Assembly: GCA_004296455.1 (NCBI GenBank)
Contig: AP018280.1
Coordinates: forward strand, 992,001 to 1,056,000
Origin: Calothrix sp. NIES-4101
Lineage (GTDB): Bacteria > Cyanobacteriota > Cyanobacteriia > Cyanobacteriales > Nostocaceae
Reading direction: 5' to 3'
DNA length: 64,000 nt
Of the stretch, positions 56,938-64,000 are shown piece by piece. Each line of letters opens with the position of its first letter. The stretch's first letter is position 1. The translations under genes were made by a program, and so were the position numbers. Under the pieces are notes generated by a model. It was not told the origin of the DNA and did not search any database. It saw only the letters and a program-made list of their open reading frames with translations.

Positions 56938-58824
56938 ATGAAAAATAGCCCAATCCAAGTTCTTCTGATCGATGATGATGAGGATGACTATATCTTAATT
57001 CAAGATTGGTGTAGCGAATTTCAGGTTGTTAGTTGTCAATTGGAATGGGTAAATACTTATGAAGTCGGCATTAATTCCATAGCCCAAAATCAACATGATA
57101 TTTATCTAATTGATTATCGTTTGGGTGAAAGTAATGGTTTGGAATTGTTAAGTAGAGCGATCGCAAATGGCTGTTGTGCCCCGATAATTTTACTTACAGG
57201 TAGAGGCGATCGGCAAATTGATATTCAAGCAATGGAAGCAGGTGCAGCCGATTATTTGGAAAAAAGTCAATTAAATTCGGCATTATTAGAGCGATCGATT
57301 CGCTACGCTTTAGAACGCAAACGTGCCGAACGTAAAATTCGTCAACAAGCAGCATTAATTGATGTCGCTACTGATGCTATCTTTGTCTGCGATTTGAATA
57401 ATCAACTACTTTTTTGGAACAAAGCATCGGAAAAATTATATGGATGGAGGGAAGAAGAAGCCGTTGGTAAACATACCTCCCAGTTATGGGAAGAAAAAAA
57501 TTTGTTACAAGTCCAATTGGCATTTAATCTCCTCCTCACAAATGGTTCTTGGGAAGGTGAGTTAAGACAAACAACAATTTCCGGTAACGAAATCATTGTC
57601 GAAAGTCGCTGGACATTGGTAACAGAATTCGACGATAAATCCCAAGTAATTCTTGTCGTTAATACTGACATCACGCAAAAAAAACAATTAGAATCGCAAT
57701 TCTTCCGCGCCCAACGCTTAGAAAGTATCGGCACCTTGGCAAGCGGCATTGCCCATGATTTAAATAATGTCCTTGCACCCATCTTAATGACAGCACAACT
57801 ATTAGAATCACGCTCCGAAGACGATCGCAGTAAAAAACTGTTACCAATATTAATATCTAACGCCAAACGCGGAGCCAACCTAGTCAAACAAGTTTTATCA
57901 TTTACACGAGGTATTGAAGGTGACAGAACACCACTGCAACTCAAACACCTCATCCATGAAATTCAACAAATCATCAAAGAAACTTTTCCCAAAACAATTC
58001 AAACCACAATCCACATTTCCCCAGAATTATGGACAGTCTCCGGCAACTCTACCCAACTCCACCAAGTGTTAATGAATCTCTGCGTTAACGCCCGCGATGC
58101 CATGCCAGACGGAGGAAAATTGACTATAGAGGCGGAAAATCTATCTATAGACGAAAATTATACGAAAATGAATATAGAGGCTCGAATTGGCAACTATATA
58201 TTAATAACTGTGAGCGATACAGGTATTGGCATTAGTCCAAATATCATAGATCGTATTTTTGAACCATTTTTTACAACTAAAGAACTGGGAAAAGGTACTG
58301 GGCTTGGGCTATCGACTGTTTTAGGAATCATCAAAAGCCACGGTGGGTTTATTAACGTTTACAGTGAAATTGATACAGGTAGTCAATTTCAAGTCTATTT
58401 ACCAGCTTTACAAACCCCGGAAACAATTGAAGATGGGGATATCGATGTTAATCTCGGCAACGGCGAATTAATTCTAGTCGTTGATGATGAAGACTCAATT
58501 CGCGATGTTACGAAAGCCTCACTGGAAAGCTTTAACTACCAAGCGATTACTGCTAGCGATGGTATCGAAGCCATAGCCCTATATGCAGAACGTTGCCACG
58601 AAATATCTGTTGTTGTCACCGATATGGTAATGCCAACAATGGATGGACTCACAACTATCCGCACCCTCCAAAAAATTAATCCCGGCGTGAAAATCATTGC
58701 TGTTAGTGGACTTGCTTCCAGTGAAAAAATACATGCTGTGAGCGAAATCGGAGTCCAAGCCTTTTTATTTAAACCCTACACCGCCAAGCAATTATTACAA
58801 GCCATTAGCACAATTAAGAATTAA
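56938..58824 (+). CDS. Receiver-PAS-histidine kinase-receiver hybrid
   Basis: 628 residues, cytoplasmic. N-terminal receiver (1-125; phospho-Asp in IYLIDYRLGESNGLELL), PAS (~135-255; AIFVCDLNNQLLFWNKASEKLYGW), HisKA of the LESIGTLASGIAHDLNNVLAPI type, and HATPase (LCVNARDAMPDGGKL, VSDTGIGIS, GKGTGLGLSTVLGI). A second receiver (505-628) has phospho-Asp in VVVTDMVMPTMDG and KPYTAKQLL. ATG 56938 with gggagg. It is in an operon with the single-domain regulator. The layout suggests a multi-step phosphorelay ending in its own C-terminal receiver or passed to other proteins. No DNA-binding domain, so the output is indirect. Confidence 0.92.
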   Translation: MKNSPIQVLLIDDDEDDYILIQDWCSEFQVVSCQLEWVNTYEVGINSIAQNQHDIYLIDYRLGESNGLELLSRAIANGCCAPIILLTGRGDRQIDIQAMEAGAADYLEKSQLNSALLERSIRYALERKRAERKIRQQAALIDVATDAIFVCDLNNQLLFWNKASEKLYGWREEEAVGKHTSQLWEEKNLLQVQLAFNLLLTNGSWEGELRQTTISGNEIIVESRWTLVTEFDDKSQVILVVNTDITQKKQLESQFFRAQRLESIGTLASGIAHDLNNVLAPILMTAQLLESRSEDDRSKKLLPILISNAKRGANLVKQVLSFTRGIEGDRTPLQLKHLIHEIQQIIKETFPKTIQTTIHISPELWTVSGNSTQLHQVLMNLCVNARDAMPDGGKLTIEAENLSIDENYTKMNIEARIGNYILITVSDTGIGISPNIIDRIFEPFFTTKELGKGTGLGLSTVLGIIKSHGGFINVYSEIDTGSQFQVYLPALQTPETIEDGDIDVNLGNGELILVVDDEDSIRDVTKASLESFNYQAITASDGIEAIALYAERCHEISVVVTDMVMPTMDGLTTIRTLQKINPGVKIIAVSGLASSEKIHAVSEIGVQAFLFKPYTAKQLLQAISTIKN

Positions 58825-58965
58825 GAATTAAGGCTTTATACAGTAGTAATATACTCTCAGTAACATCTCCGCGTCGCCGCGTCTGCCAATCTCACCGTCG
58901 TTCTAATCCTAGGATGATGCGTTAAGGCGACTATTAACGCACCTTAAGTTTACAAATAATCGATT

Positions 58966-59190
58966 TTAATTAGAAGAATTATCTTCTTTCTTTTCATCTC
59001 CAACATTAACTTTGGGAACCCAACCTGGAGTTTCTGAAGCTTCCCAACCTGCGGGGCGCTTTGAATTATACCAACCAATCGAACCCAGAATTACAGCTGC
59101 TAAAAATCCTCCCACACCCACAACTACTAAAGCTATTTGGAGATAAGAGTCATAGGAAGCTTTGTCTATAACTGCAAGTAATAAATTCAT
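58966..59190 (-). CDS. Small single-span protein, possible photosystem II assembly factor (Psb35-like)
   Basis: 74 residues with one membrane span at about 17-39 (IALVVVGVGGFLAAVILGSIGWYNS). A cytoplasmic or stromal tail contains SKRPAGWE and ETPGWVPKVN. The acidic-polar C-terminus (KKEDNSSN) and this motif agree with my memory of the cyanobacterial protein Psb35, which stabilises the CP47 module. I cannot verify this, so it is held as a possibility. The start is ATG 59190. It lies 99 bases downstream of pyrR on the same strand. Confidence 0.7.
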   Translation of the reverse strand: MNLLLAVIDKASYDSYLQIALVVVGVGGFLAAVILGSIGWYNSKRPAGWEASETPGWVPKVNVGDEKKEDNSSN

Positions 59191-59289
59191 AGGATACCTG
59201 TAAATCTTGGTGACATTATATTAAAAAATATTAATATTTAATGGGCAAAAAGGGAAATGGAAAAATAATTGCCTAACTGATTACCTAAC

Positions 59290-59832
59290 TTAGCCGGATA
59301 TCAGTTCAACCGCATCACGCCCATCAAAACTTTGTAAATAAACCTTGACAATTTCCTCCTTTGCTGTAGGTAACTGCTTACCAACAAAATCCGGGTGAAT
59401 TGGCACTTCCCGATGACCGCGATCGACCAAAACCGCTAAACGGATCACTTCTGGTCTACCATACTCATGTACAGCATTCAAAGCAGCACGAATTGTGCGA
59501 CCTTTAAAAATCACATCATCAACAAGAACAACAGTTTTTCCTGTTAAATCAAAAGGAATATCGGTTTTGGCTGGAGTTCGCAGACTAATTTGGTCTAAGT
59601 CATCCCGGTAAAAGGTAATATCTAATGCGCCCACCGATACAGAAATGCCTTCTAATACTTCTATTTGCCGCGCCAACAGTTCCGCAAGTGGCACACCTCT
59701 AGTATAAATACCGAGAAGTGTCAACTGCGATAAATCACGAGTTCTTTCGATAATTTGCGAAGCAAGACGAGTCACTGTACGGCGGATTTCTTCAGATGAG
59801 AGAATCTCAACCACTTTCGTAGACAGATTCAT
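59290..59832 (-). CDS. pyrR: PyrR, pyrimidine regulator / uracil phosphoribosyltransferase
   Basis: 180 residues, normal length. The phosphoribosyltransferase PRPP-binding motif is [19 protein letters not shown]. Other PyrR marks are [24 protein letters not shown] and [21 protein letters not shown]. In Bacillus PyrR binds pyr leader RNA and has weak uracil PRTase activity; regulation in cyanobacteria is not established, so the RNA role is inferred. The start is ATG 59832. It is 99 bases upstream of the small gene at 58966-59190 and 98 bases downstream of cbiB on the same strand. Confidence 0.93.
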   Translation of the reverse strand: MNLSTKVVEILSSEEIRRTVTRLASQIIERTRDLSQLTLLGIYTRGVPLAELLARQIEVLEGISVSVGALDITFYRDDLDQISLRTPAKTDIPFDLTGKTVVLVDDVIFKGRTIRAALNAVHEYGRPEVIRLAVLVDRGHREVPIHPDFVGKQLPTAKEEIVKVYLQSFDGRDAVELISG

Positions 59833-59930
59833 ATACTGATACCCCTGAGTTATTAATTACACTATATATAATTTGCGGAAATTGGTTAATAGTTTAATGA
59901 TGAGTAATTTTTCCTTTCCCTCTTTTATCA

Positions 59931-60899
59931 TTACCTAATCGCAGTAGTTAGGAATAGGGAGGTAGCAACCCCTAACCACAATAAAAAGCAGTATCGAGTT
60001 AATTTTAAGGCTTGATTAATTGTTTCGGGTTGGATGGGATAGATATTGTCACCCAATAGTGGTTTATGTTTGATAACCCCTTGATAAGAATTTGTGCCTC
60101 CCACCTGCACTTGCAGAATCGCAGCATAGATACATTCACTCCAACCAGAGTTGGGGCTGGGGTCTTGGGTTGCATCGCGATCGCAAATTTGCCATACTTG
60201 CATAGGTTTACCAGAAATCAACGCTAAGGTAAGAACTGTTAGCCGACAGGGAACCCAAGTCAAAATGTCTTCTGTTTTGGCACTGAACCAACCAAGATGA
60301 GTATATGGTGCTTCTTTATAGCCCACCATTGAATCAAGGGTGCTGCTGGCTTTGTATGCTAATGCCAGTGGTACGCAACCCACACCGGGAATTAATCCAC
60401 CCAGAATTGCATAAAATAGAGGAGCCATAACTCCATCGATGGCATTTTCTGTAACTGTTTCTAAAACTGCCCTTAATATCTCTGTTTTCGAGAGATTTTC
60501 CGTATCTCTGCCCACAAATTTCCTCAGACTTTGGCGCGATCGCTCAATATCTGCCATGATTAATGGTTGTAATACTGTTGCGGCGGCATTTCTTAAACTT
60601 TTGGCTGCGAAACAACTGGCAAGTAAGATTGATTCGGTGATAATTCCTAGTAATGGGTGGAGCGATCGGGTAAATTGAATCATCAAGGTGCTAATCGTAG
60701 CAGTTCCTATGATTAAAAAAATTCCCAGCAAAACTCCTGCTAATCGCTGTGTCAAAGAATGTTGACAAAATCGTAAACACAATTTACTGAAGCCAGCAAT
60801 TATCCACCCCATCACTTGAACCGGATGAAGCCAGTTAATTGGATCAGCAATTAAGTAATCTAAAATTGCAGCAACGATTAAAACAAGGGTAGATGTCAT
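59931..60899 (-). CDS. cbiB: Adenosylcobinamide-phosphate synthase
   Basis: 322 residues with about five membrane spans. It attaches aminopropanol (phosphate) to adenosylcobyric acid in cobalamin synthesis. Family markers are the N-terminal LIADPINWLHPVQVMGWII, LSKTEILRAVLETVTENAIDGVMAPLFYA and KASSTLDSMVGYKEAPYTHLGW, which together are specific for CbiB/CobD. The C-terminal GVIKHKPLLGD agrees. The start is ATG 60899. The upstream side holds short tandem repeats and low-complexity DNA, not other cob genes. Confidence 0.93.
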   Translation of the reverse strand: MTSTLVLIVAAILDYLIADPINWLHPVQVMGWIIAGFSKLCLRFCQHSLTQRLAGVLLGIFLIIGTATISTLMIQFTRSLHPLLGIITESILLASCFAAKSLRNAAATVLQPLIMADIERSRQSLRKFVGRDTENLSKTEILRAVLETVTENAIDGVMAPLFYAILGGLIPGVGCVPLALAYKASSTLDSMVGYKEAPYTHLGWFSAKTEDILTWVPCRLTVLTLALISGKPMQVWQICDRDATQDPSPNSGWSECIYAAILQVQVGGTNSYQGVIKHKPLLGDNIYPIQPETINQALKLTRYCFLLWLGVATSLFLTTAIR

Positions 60900-60919
60900 T
60901 TGGCTAAAATTCTGAATCG

Positions 60920-60968
60920 AGAATACAGCACTCAGAATCTAGAATACAGTACTGAGAATACAGTAATC
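60920..60968. repeat. Three copies of a 14-bp tandem-type repeat
   Basis: Units agaatacagcactc (60920-60933), agaatacagtactg (60941-60954) and agaatacagtaatc (60955-60968) lie directly upstream of cbiB. They resemble the short tandem repeats that heterocystous cyanobacteria carry between genes. They sit where the cbiB promoter would be. Confidence 0.75.
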
Positions 60969-60971
60969 ATT

Positions 60972-61063
60972 CATCTCTCTCCCACTCTCCCCATCTCCCA
61001 GTCCCCCACTCACCCACTCCCCCACTCTCGCACTCTCGCACTCCCCCACTCTCCCCATCTCCG
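60972..61063. repeat. CT-rich low-complexity tract between cbiB and trpE
   Basis: About 90 bases of almost pure pyrimidine repeats built from ctccccatct, cccccact and ctctcgcact units, ending at the trpE stop. Similar DNA is found, in coding orientation, inside the PEP carboxylase gene (6355-6415). It may be a slippage-prone spacer. On the trpE transcript it would read as a G/A-rich tail. Confidence 0.8.
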
Positions 61064-61065
61064 CG

Positions 61066-62616
61066 TCACTTAATTTTTGCTTCCCGCAAACACCTAATTG
61101 CTTCCAACATTCCCCGCGCTTTATTCAAAGTCTCTTCATACTCCTTCTCTGGTTCCGAGTCAGCAACTAACCCTGCACCTGCTTGCACACTAACTTTACC
61201 ATCCCGCATTACCATTGTCCGAATTGCGATCGCGCTATTTAATTGTCCTTCAAAGTCGTAATATCCATACACTCCCGAATACACGCCGCGACGGGATGGC
61301 TCTAATTCGTTGATGATTTGCATGGCACGGATTTTGGGCGCGCCGCTAACGGTTCCGGCGGGAAAACAGGCTTTCATTAAGTCCCAGGCTGTCTTTCCTG
61401 ATGCGAGTTTGCCAATGACGTTACTGACAATATGCATAACATGGGAATATCGCTCGACAACCATCAATTCATCCACTCGTACGCTACCGCTTTCGCAAAC
61501 TCTCCCTAAGTCGTTCCTGCCTAAGTCTACTAACATTACATGTTCGGCTATTTCTTTGGGGTCTTGCAATAAATCCTGGGCTAATGTATGGTCTTCCTGG
61601 GCTGTTTTCCCTCGACGACGGGTGCCCGCAATGGGGCGAACTGTGGCAATTACCTCCGACTCGGAATTGCGATCGGCTTTTACCATCACTTCGGGGCTGG
61701 AACCAATGATTTGCCAATCCTGGAAGTGAAAATATGACATGTAGGGCGAAGGATTGATTTGACGTAAAGAACGGTAAAGTGCAAATGGGTCACCTTGATA
61801 TTCGGTGGTAAGACGTTGGGAAATGACAACTTGGAAAATATCACCGGCTTTAATGTATTCCTTTGCCTTTTCGACACTACGACAAAATTCTTCCCGCGTA
61901 AAATTACTTTGATACTCCCCTATTTCCTCTCTCTCCCCCTCTTCTTTTCTCTGCTTCCCTGGGGGAGTCCATTCCAAAATTGTTTTTTCGGGTGGCAGGG
62001 GTGAGGGTAATTTACTGACGATTTCGGCAACCCTCGCTGTTGCCTGCTCATAGGCAGCTTTAATGTCACCATCGCGTAAATCAGCATATGCGATCGCCCA
62101 AATTTTCCGCTTTACTTGGTCGAATATCAACAGGTTATCTACCTGCATCCATAATCCATCAGGAATATTACGGTCGTCTTGGCTATGAATGGATACCTTT
62201 GGTTCAATCCATTTAATCAGTTCGTAGCCCCAAAATCCAAATAATCCACCGATTCCTGGGGGTAATTCTGGTAACTTGACTGGTTGAAAAGGTGCTAAAC
62301 ACTCTGACAAAGCCGTAAAAGGATCGCCCGTAAATACCACTTGCGAACCATCTCGATGCATCTGCGTGGTTGTCTCTCCCCTCGCTTCCAGTACCCATAA
62401 AGGATTACAACCAACCAAACTGTAGCGCCCGATTTTTTCGCCTCCTTCCACCGACTCCAGCAAAAAACTATAGGGCTGTCCTGCACATACTTTATACCAA
62501 GTCGAAACAGGCGTATCTAAATCTGCCACCCATTCCTGATAAACGGGGACAAAATTACCTTGCTTTGCTAATTCGGAAAATTGCGAGAAATCAGGAAAAA
62601 TCATAACTGTATTCAT
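61066..62616 (-). CDS. trpE: Anthranilate synthase component I
   Basis: 516 residues from ATG 62616 (MNTVMIFPDFSQF); an in-frame GTG at 62664 would add 16 residues encoded by a ctcagcactcat repeat and is less likely, and ATG 62604 is also possible. It makes anthranilate from chorismate with the glutaminase TrpG. Seen are the feedback-inhibition motif SFLLESVEGGEKIGRYS, GDIFQVVISQRL, IRPIAGTRRRGKT-type VRPIAGTRRRG, VDLGRNDLGRVCESGSV and AGTVSGAPKIRAM. No trpG is adjacent. It is 66 bases downstream of psaD on the same strand. Confidence 0.96.
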   Translation of the reverse strand: MNTVMIFPDFSQFSELAKQGNFVPVYQEWVADLDTPVSTWYKVCAGQPYSFLLESVEGGEKIGRYSLVGCNPLWVLEARGETTTQMHRDGSQVVFTGDPFTALSECLAPFQPVKLPELPPGIGGLFGFWGYELIKWIEPKVSIHSQDDRNIPDGLWMQVDNLLIFDQVKRKIWAIAYADLRDGDIKAAYEQATARVAEIVSKLPSPLPPEKTILEWTPPGKQRKEEGEREEIGEYQSNFTREEFCRSVEKAKEYIKAGDIFQVVISQRLTTEYQGDPFALYRSLRQINPSPYMSYFHFQDWQIIGSSPEVMVKADRNSESEVIATVRPIAGTRRRGKTAQEDHTLAQDLLQDPKEIAEHVMLVDLGRNDLGRVCESGSVRVDELMVVERYSHVMHIVSNVIGKLASGKTAWDLMKACFPAGTVSGAPKIRAMQIINELEPSRRGVYSGVYGYYDFEGQLNSAIAIRTMVMRDGKVSVQAGAGLVADSEPEKEYEETLNKARGMLEAIRCLREAKIK

Positions 62617-62682
62617 TGAGTGATGAGTGCTGAGTCCTGAGTGTTTGTTCTCAGTACCCAGCACCCAGCACTTTAAACTAAA

Positions 62683-63102
62683 TTAAACCTCGTGAGTAGC
62701 TTTACCACTAAATTTAATTTGGGAAGGGTTTGGGTTATCACCAATTTTGCGATCGACATAACGTGTCTTTTCGCGTCCTTGGTTGACTTTTTCGGGGAAT
62801 ACGCCGTCTGCTGGGTGAATCTTCGAGGTTTCGCCGTTGGGAAGAATCCGGTAGATTTTATAATTTGTGATTTTAAACTTCCGGAGTTGTCCACCCAGAG
62901 CAATACCATACTCTTTACGAGCGAGGTACAGCAGGTTGTCACCTTCGCGCATAGTTGCTGCGCCGCCAGTTGGCATTTCAAAGACTTGTGCTTTGGGGCT
63001 AGTCCAGGTAATTGCGTATTTTTCTTCAACTTCAGCTTTTGTGAGCAAGCCGCCAGTGCCACCTGCAAACAAAGGCATTTGTCCAGAAAGAGTTTCTGCC
63101 AT
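62683..63102 (-). CDS. psaD: Photosystem I subunit II (PsaD)
   Basis: 139 residues. A stromal extrinsic subunit of photosystem I that docks ferredoxin. The N-terminal [20 protein letters not shown], then [48 protein letters not shown] and [21 protein letters not shown] give the full PsaD pattern. The start is ATG 63102. It should be strongly expressed and light-regulated; trpE lies 66 bases downstream, with read-through possible. The upstream gap (63103-63308, 206 bases) holds its promoter. Confidence 0.98.
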   Translation of the reverse strand: MAETLSGQMPLFAGGTGGLLTKAEVEEKYAITWTSPKAQVFEMPTGGAATMREGDNLLYLARKEYGIALGGQLRKFKITNYKIYRILPNGETSKIHPADGVFPEKVNQGREKTRYVDRKIGDNPNPSQIKFSGKATHEV

Positions 63103-63308
63103 AGGGATTTAACTCAACGTTTTTACGGCATCCTAACACTCCCATTGGGGCAATATTGCGATTATTTCACAGTCTGTAACAGTTTGTTGTTTGTGGTTAA
63201 TAGTTATAGAGCAATTCGTAATACTCTGCGCTTAGCTAAAGCTAAGCAATTTCTGGCGGCAAGTCTTGCATCTCAGTAAAAGTACCAAGAAAAATGCAGG
63301 TAAGGTAA

Positions 63309-64000
63309 TTAATTACTTTTCCCTCCTGACTTTTTACTCCTAATTCCCAGTTCCTCATTCCGATTGCTGGCAACTGGAATTGTAAAGTGAAATTGACTGC
63401 CCTGATTTTTCCCTTTCGATTCCGCCCAGATTTCACCACCCCAACCATTGACGATTTGGCGGCAAATTGCCAGACCTAAGCCTGTACCGCCTGCTGTTCG
63501 GCGCAATGCTCCTTCTTCTTGGTAAAAACGGTCAAAGACAATTTCCAGGCGGTTGGGTTCGATCCCTCTACCTGTATCGGCGACGGTAACTTCGACCATG
63601 CGATCGCGGTTACGTTTGCCTTTAATCGTGATTTTGCCGCCTGTTGGTGTAAATTTACAGGAGTTGTCAATTAATTTTGCTAATACTTCCACTAGCCAGT
63701 CTCCATCTGCTCGTACCAATGGTAAATTTTTGGCAATTTCGGTTTTAATTTCCGGTAATTCCTCCATTGTAAAGCGACTACGTGCCCGACTCAGGGATAA
63801 ATCTATACATTCCTGTAATGTTAAGGATTCTGGATGCCATTCGACTCGACCGCTTTCGAGGTTGGAAAGTGTTAAGAAATCTTGCACAAGCTTTCGCATT
63901 CTCTCGGAATCTGATAAAGCGGTGTTGAGCATGACTTGACGCAGTTCCAAGGGCATATCTGGTTCAGTGGCAAGGCTTTCCAGGCAAACTTGGATTGTGG
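63309..64000 (-). CDS. Sensor histidine kinase C-terminal part, cut by right edge
   Basis: The frame is open to base 64000, so only the C-terminal ~230 residues are seen. Visible are a dimerisation-helix portion (SDSERMRKLVQDFLTLSNLESG), the N-box LIDNSCKFTPTGG, the G1 box VADTGRGIEP, the F-like RFYQEEGALRR and G2 GTGLGLAICRQIVNGWGG. The phosphoacceptor His is upstream, outside the window. The final ~20 residues (EELGIRSKKSGGKSN) lie in a repeat-like sequence and may be variable. An internal ATG at 63956 should not be taken as the start. Signal and partner are unknown. Confidence 0.9.
   Translation of the reverse strand, partial: TIQVCLESLATEPDMPLELRQVMLNTALSDSERMRKLVQDFLTLSNLESGRVEWHPESLTLQECIDLSLSRARSRFTMEELPEIKTEIAKNLPLVRADGDWLVEVLAKLIDNSCKFTPTGGKITIKGKRNRDRMVEVTVADTGRGIEPNRLEIVFDRFYQEEGALRRTAGGTGLGLAICRQIVNGWGGEIWAESKGKNQGSQFHFTIPVASNRNEELGIRSKKSGGKSN

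Noticed and set aside
62673-63068. Long minus-strand frame (131 codons) within psaD in another frame, and plus-strand frames of 81 and 195 codons
   Set aside because: psaD is unambiguous in its own frame; these are shadows of its codon pattern.
1-64000. Search for CRISPR arrays, toxin-antitoxin pairs, restriction systems or prophage genes
   Set aside because: No regularly spaced repeats or recognisable proteins of these classes were seen; the only mobile-element trace is the IS630 relic.

Overview
This window comes from a cyanobacterial chromosome, probably a large-genome filamentous (Nostocales-like) strain. The photosynthetic genes psbA, psbX, psaD, a PsbP-family gene and ycf66 show this, as do a cyAbrB regulator, a COP23-domain protein, many HIP1 octamers (gcgatcgc, for example at 8898, 15064, 23204, 25815 and 27688) and very large multidomain signalling kinases. 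The lineage below phylum is inferred. No rRNA, CRISPR array, phage region or plasmid-type locus was seen.

Layout. 1-5148: the end of a GAF-PP2C phosphatase (cut by the left edge), a PsbP-family protein, a Maf pyrophosphatase, two small cyanobacterial proteins, a GT4 glycosyltransferase and a small membrane protein. 5255-8709: PEP carboxylase and a small membrane protein. 9030-13690: a DUF1574/SGNH-like protein followed by an MBOAT acyltransferase, which look like a cell-envelope O-acylation pair. 13939-14832: an IS630-family transposase relic just upstream of psbA (15141-16223). 16523-20453: a COP23 protein and two secreted trypsin-like proteases, one with TPRs. 20504-25463: family 4 uracil-DNA glycosylase, GH57 glucan-branching-type enzyme, a redoxin, then pyrH and frr, which overlap. 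26096-33218: a geranylgeranyl-reductase-family oxidoreductase, cyAbrB, sdhB, two tandem TolB-like lipoproteins, ycf66 and the 39-residue psbX. 33475-36352: YggT, accC, tRNA-Leu(GAG) and chorismate lyase.

36581-50545 is the most unusual part. Two tandem, same-strand HstK-type genes (Ser/Thr kinase, AAA ATPase, GAF, histidine kinase) share an almost identical block of about 1.06 kb covering the kinase domain and upstream DNA, while the rest of each protein is clearly diverged. One copy carries a one-base frameshift. Between the two lies a 75-bp fossil of the DUF3352 gene that sits intact at 48857-50545. This points to segmental duplication followed by deletion and gene conversion.

50676-58824 is a two-component island: a CHASE3-PAS-PAS histidine kinase, a receiver-PAS-GAF-PAS-GAF histidine kinase, a CheY/Rcp-like response regulator and a receiver-PAS-histidine kinase-receiver protein. 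58966-64000 carries a small single-span thylakoid-type protein, pyrR, cbiB, trpE and psaD, then the end of a histidine kinase cut by the right edge.

Nothing here is clearly a new defence or mobile system. The best leads are the duplicated kinase locus, the four-fold repeat in the DUF1574 protein, and low-complexity insertions inside the PEP carboxylase and one receiver domain.
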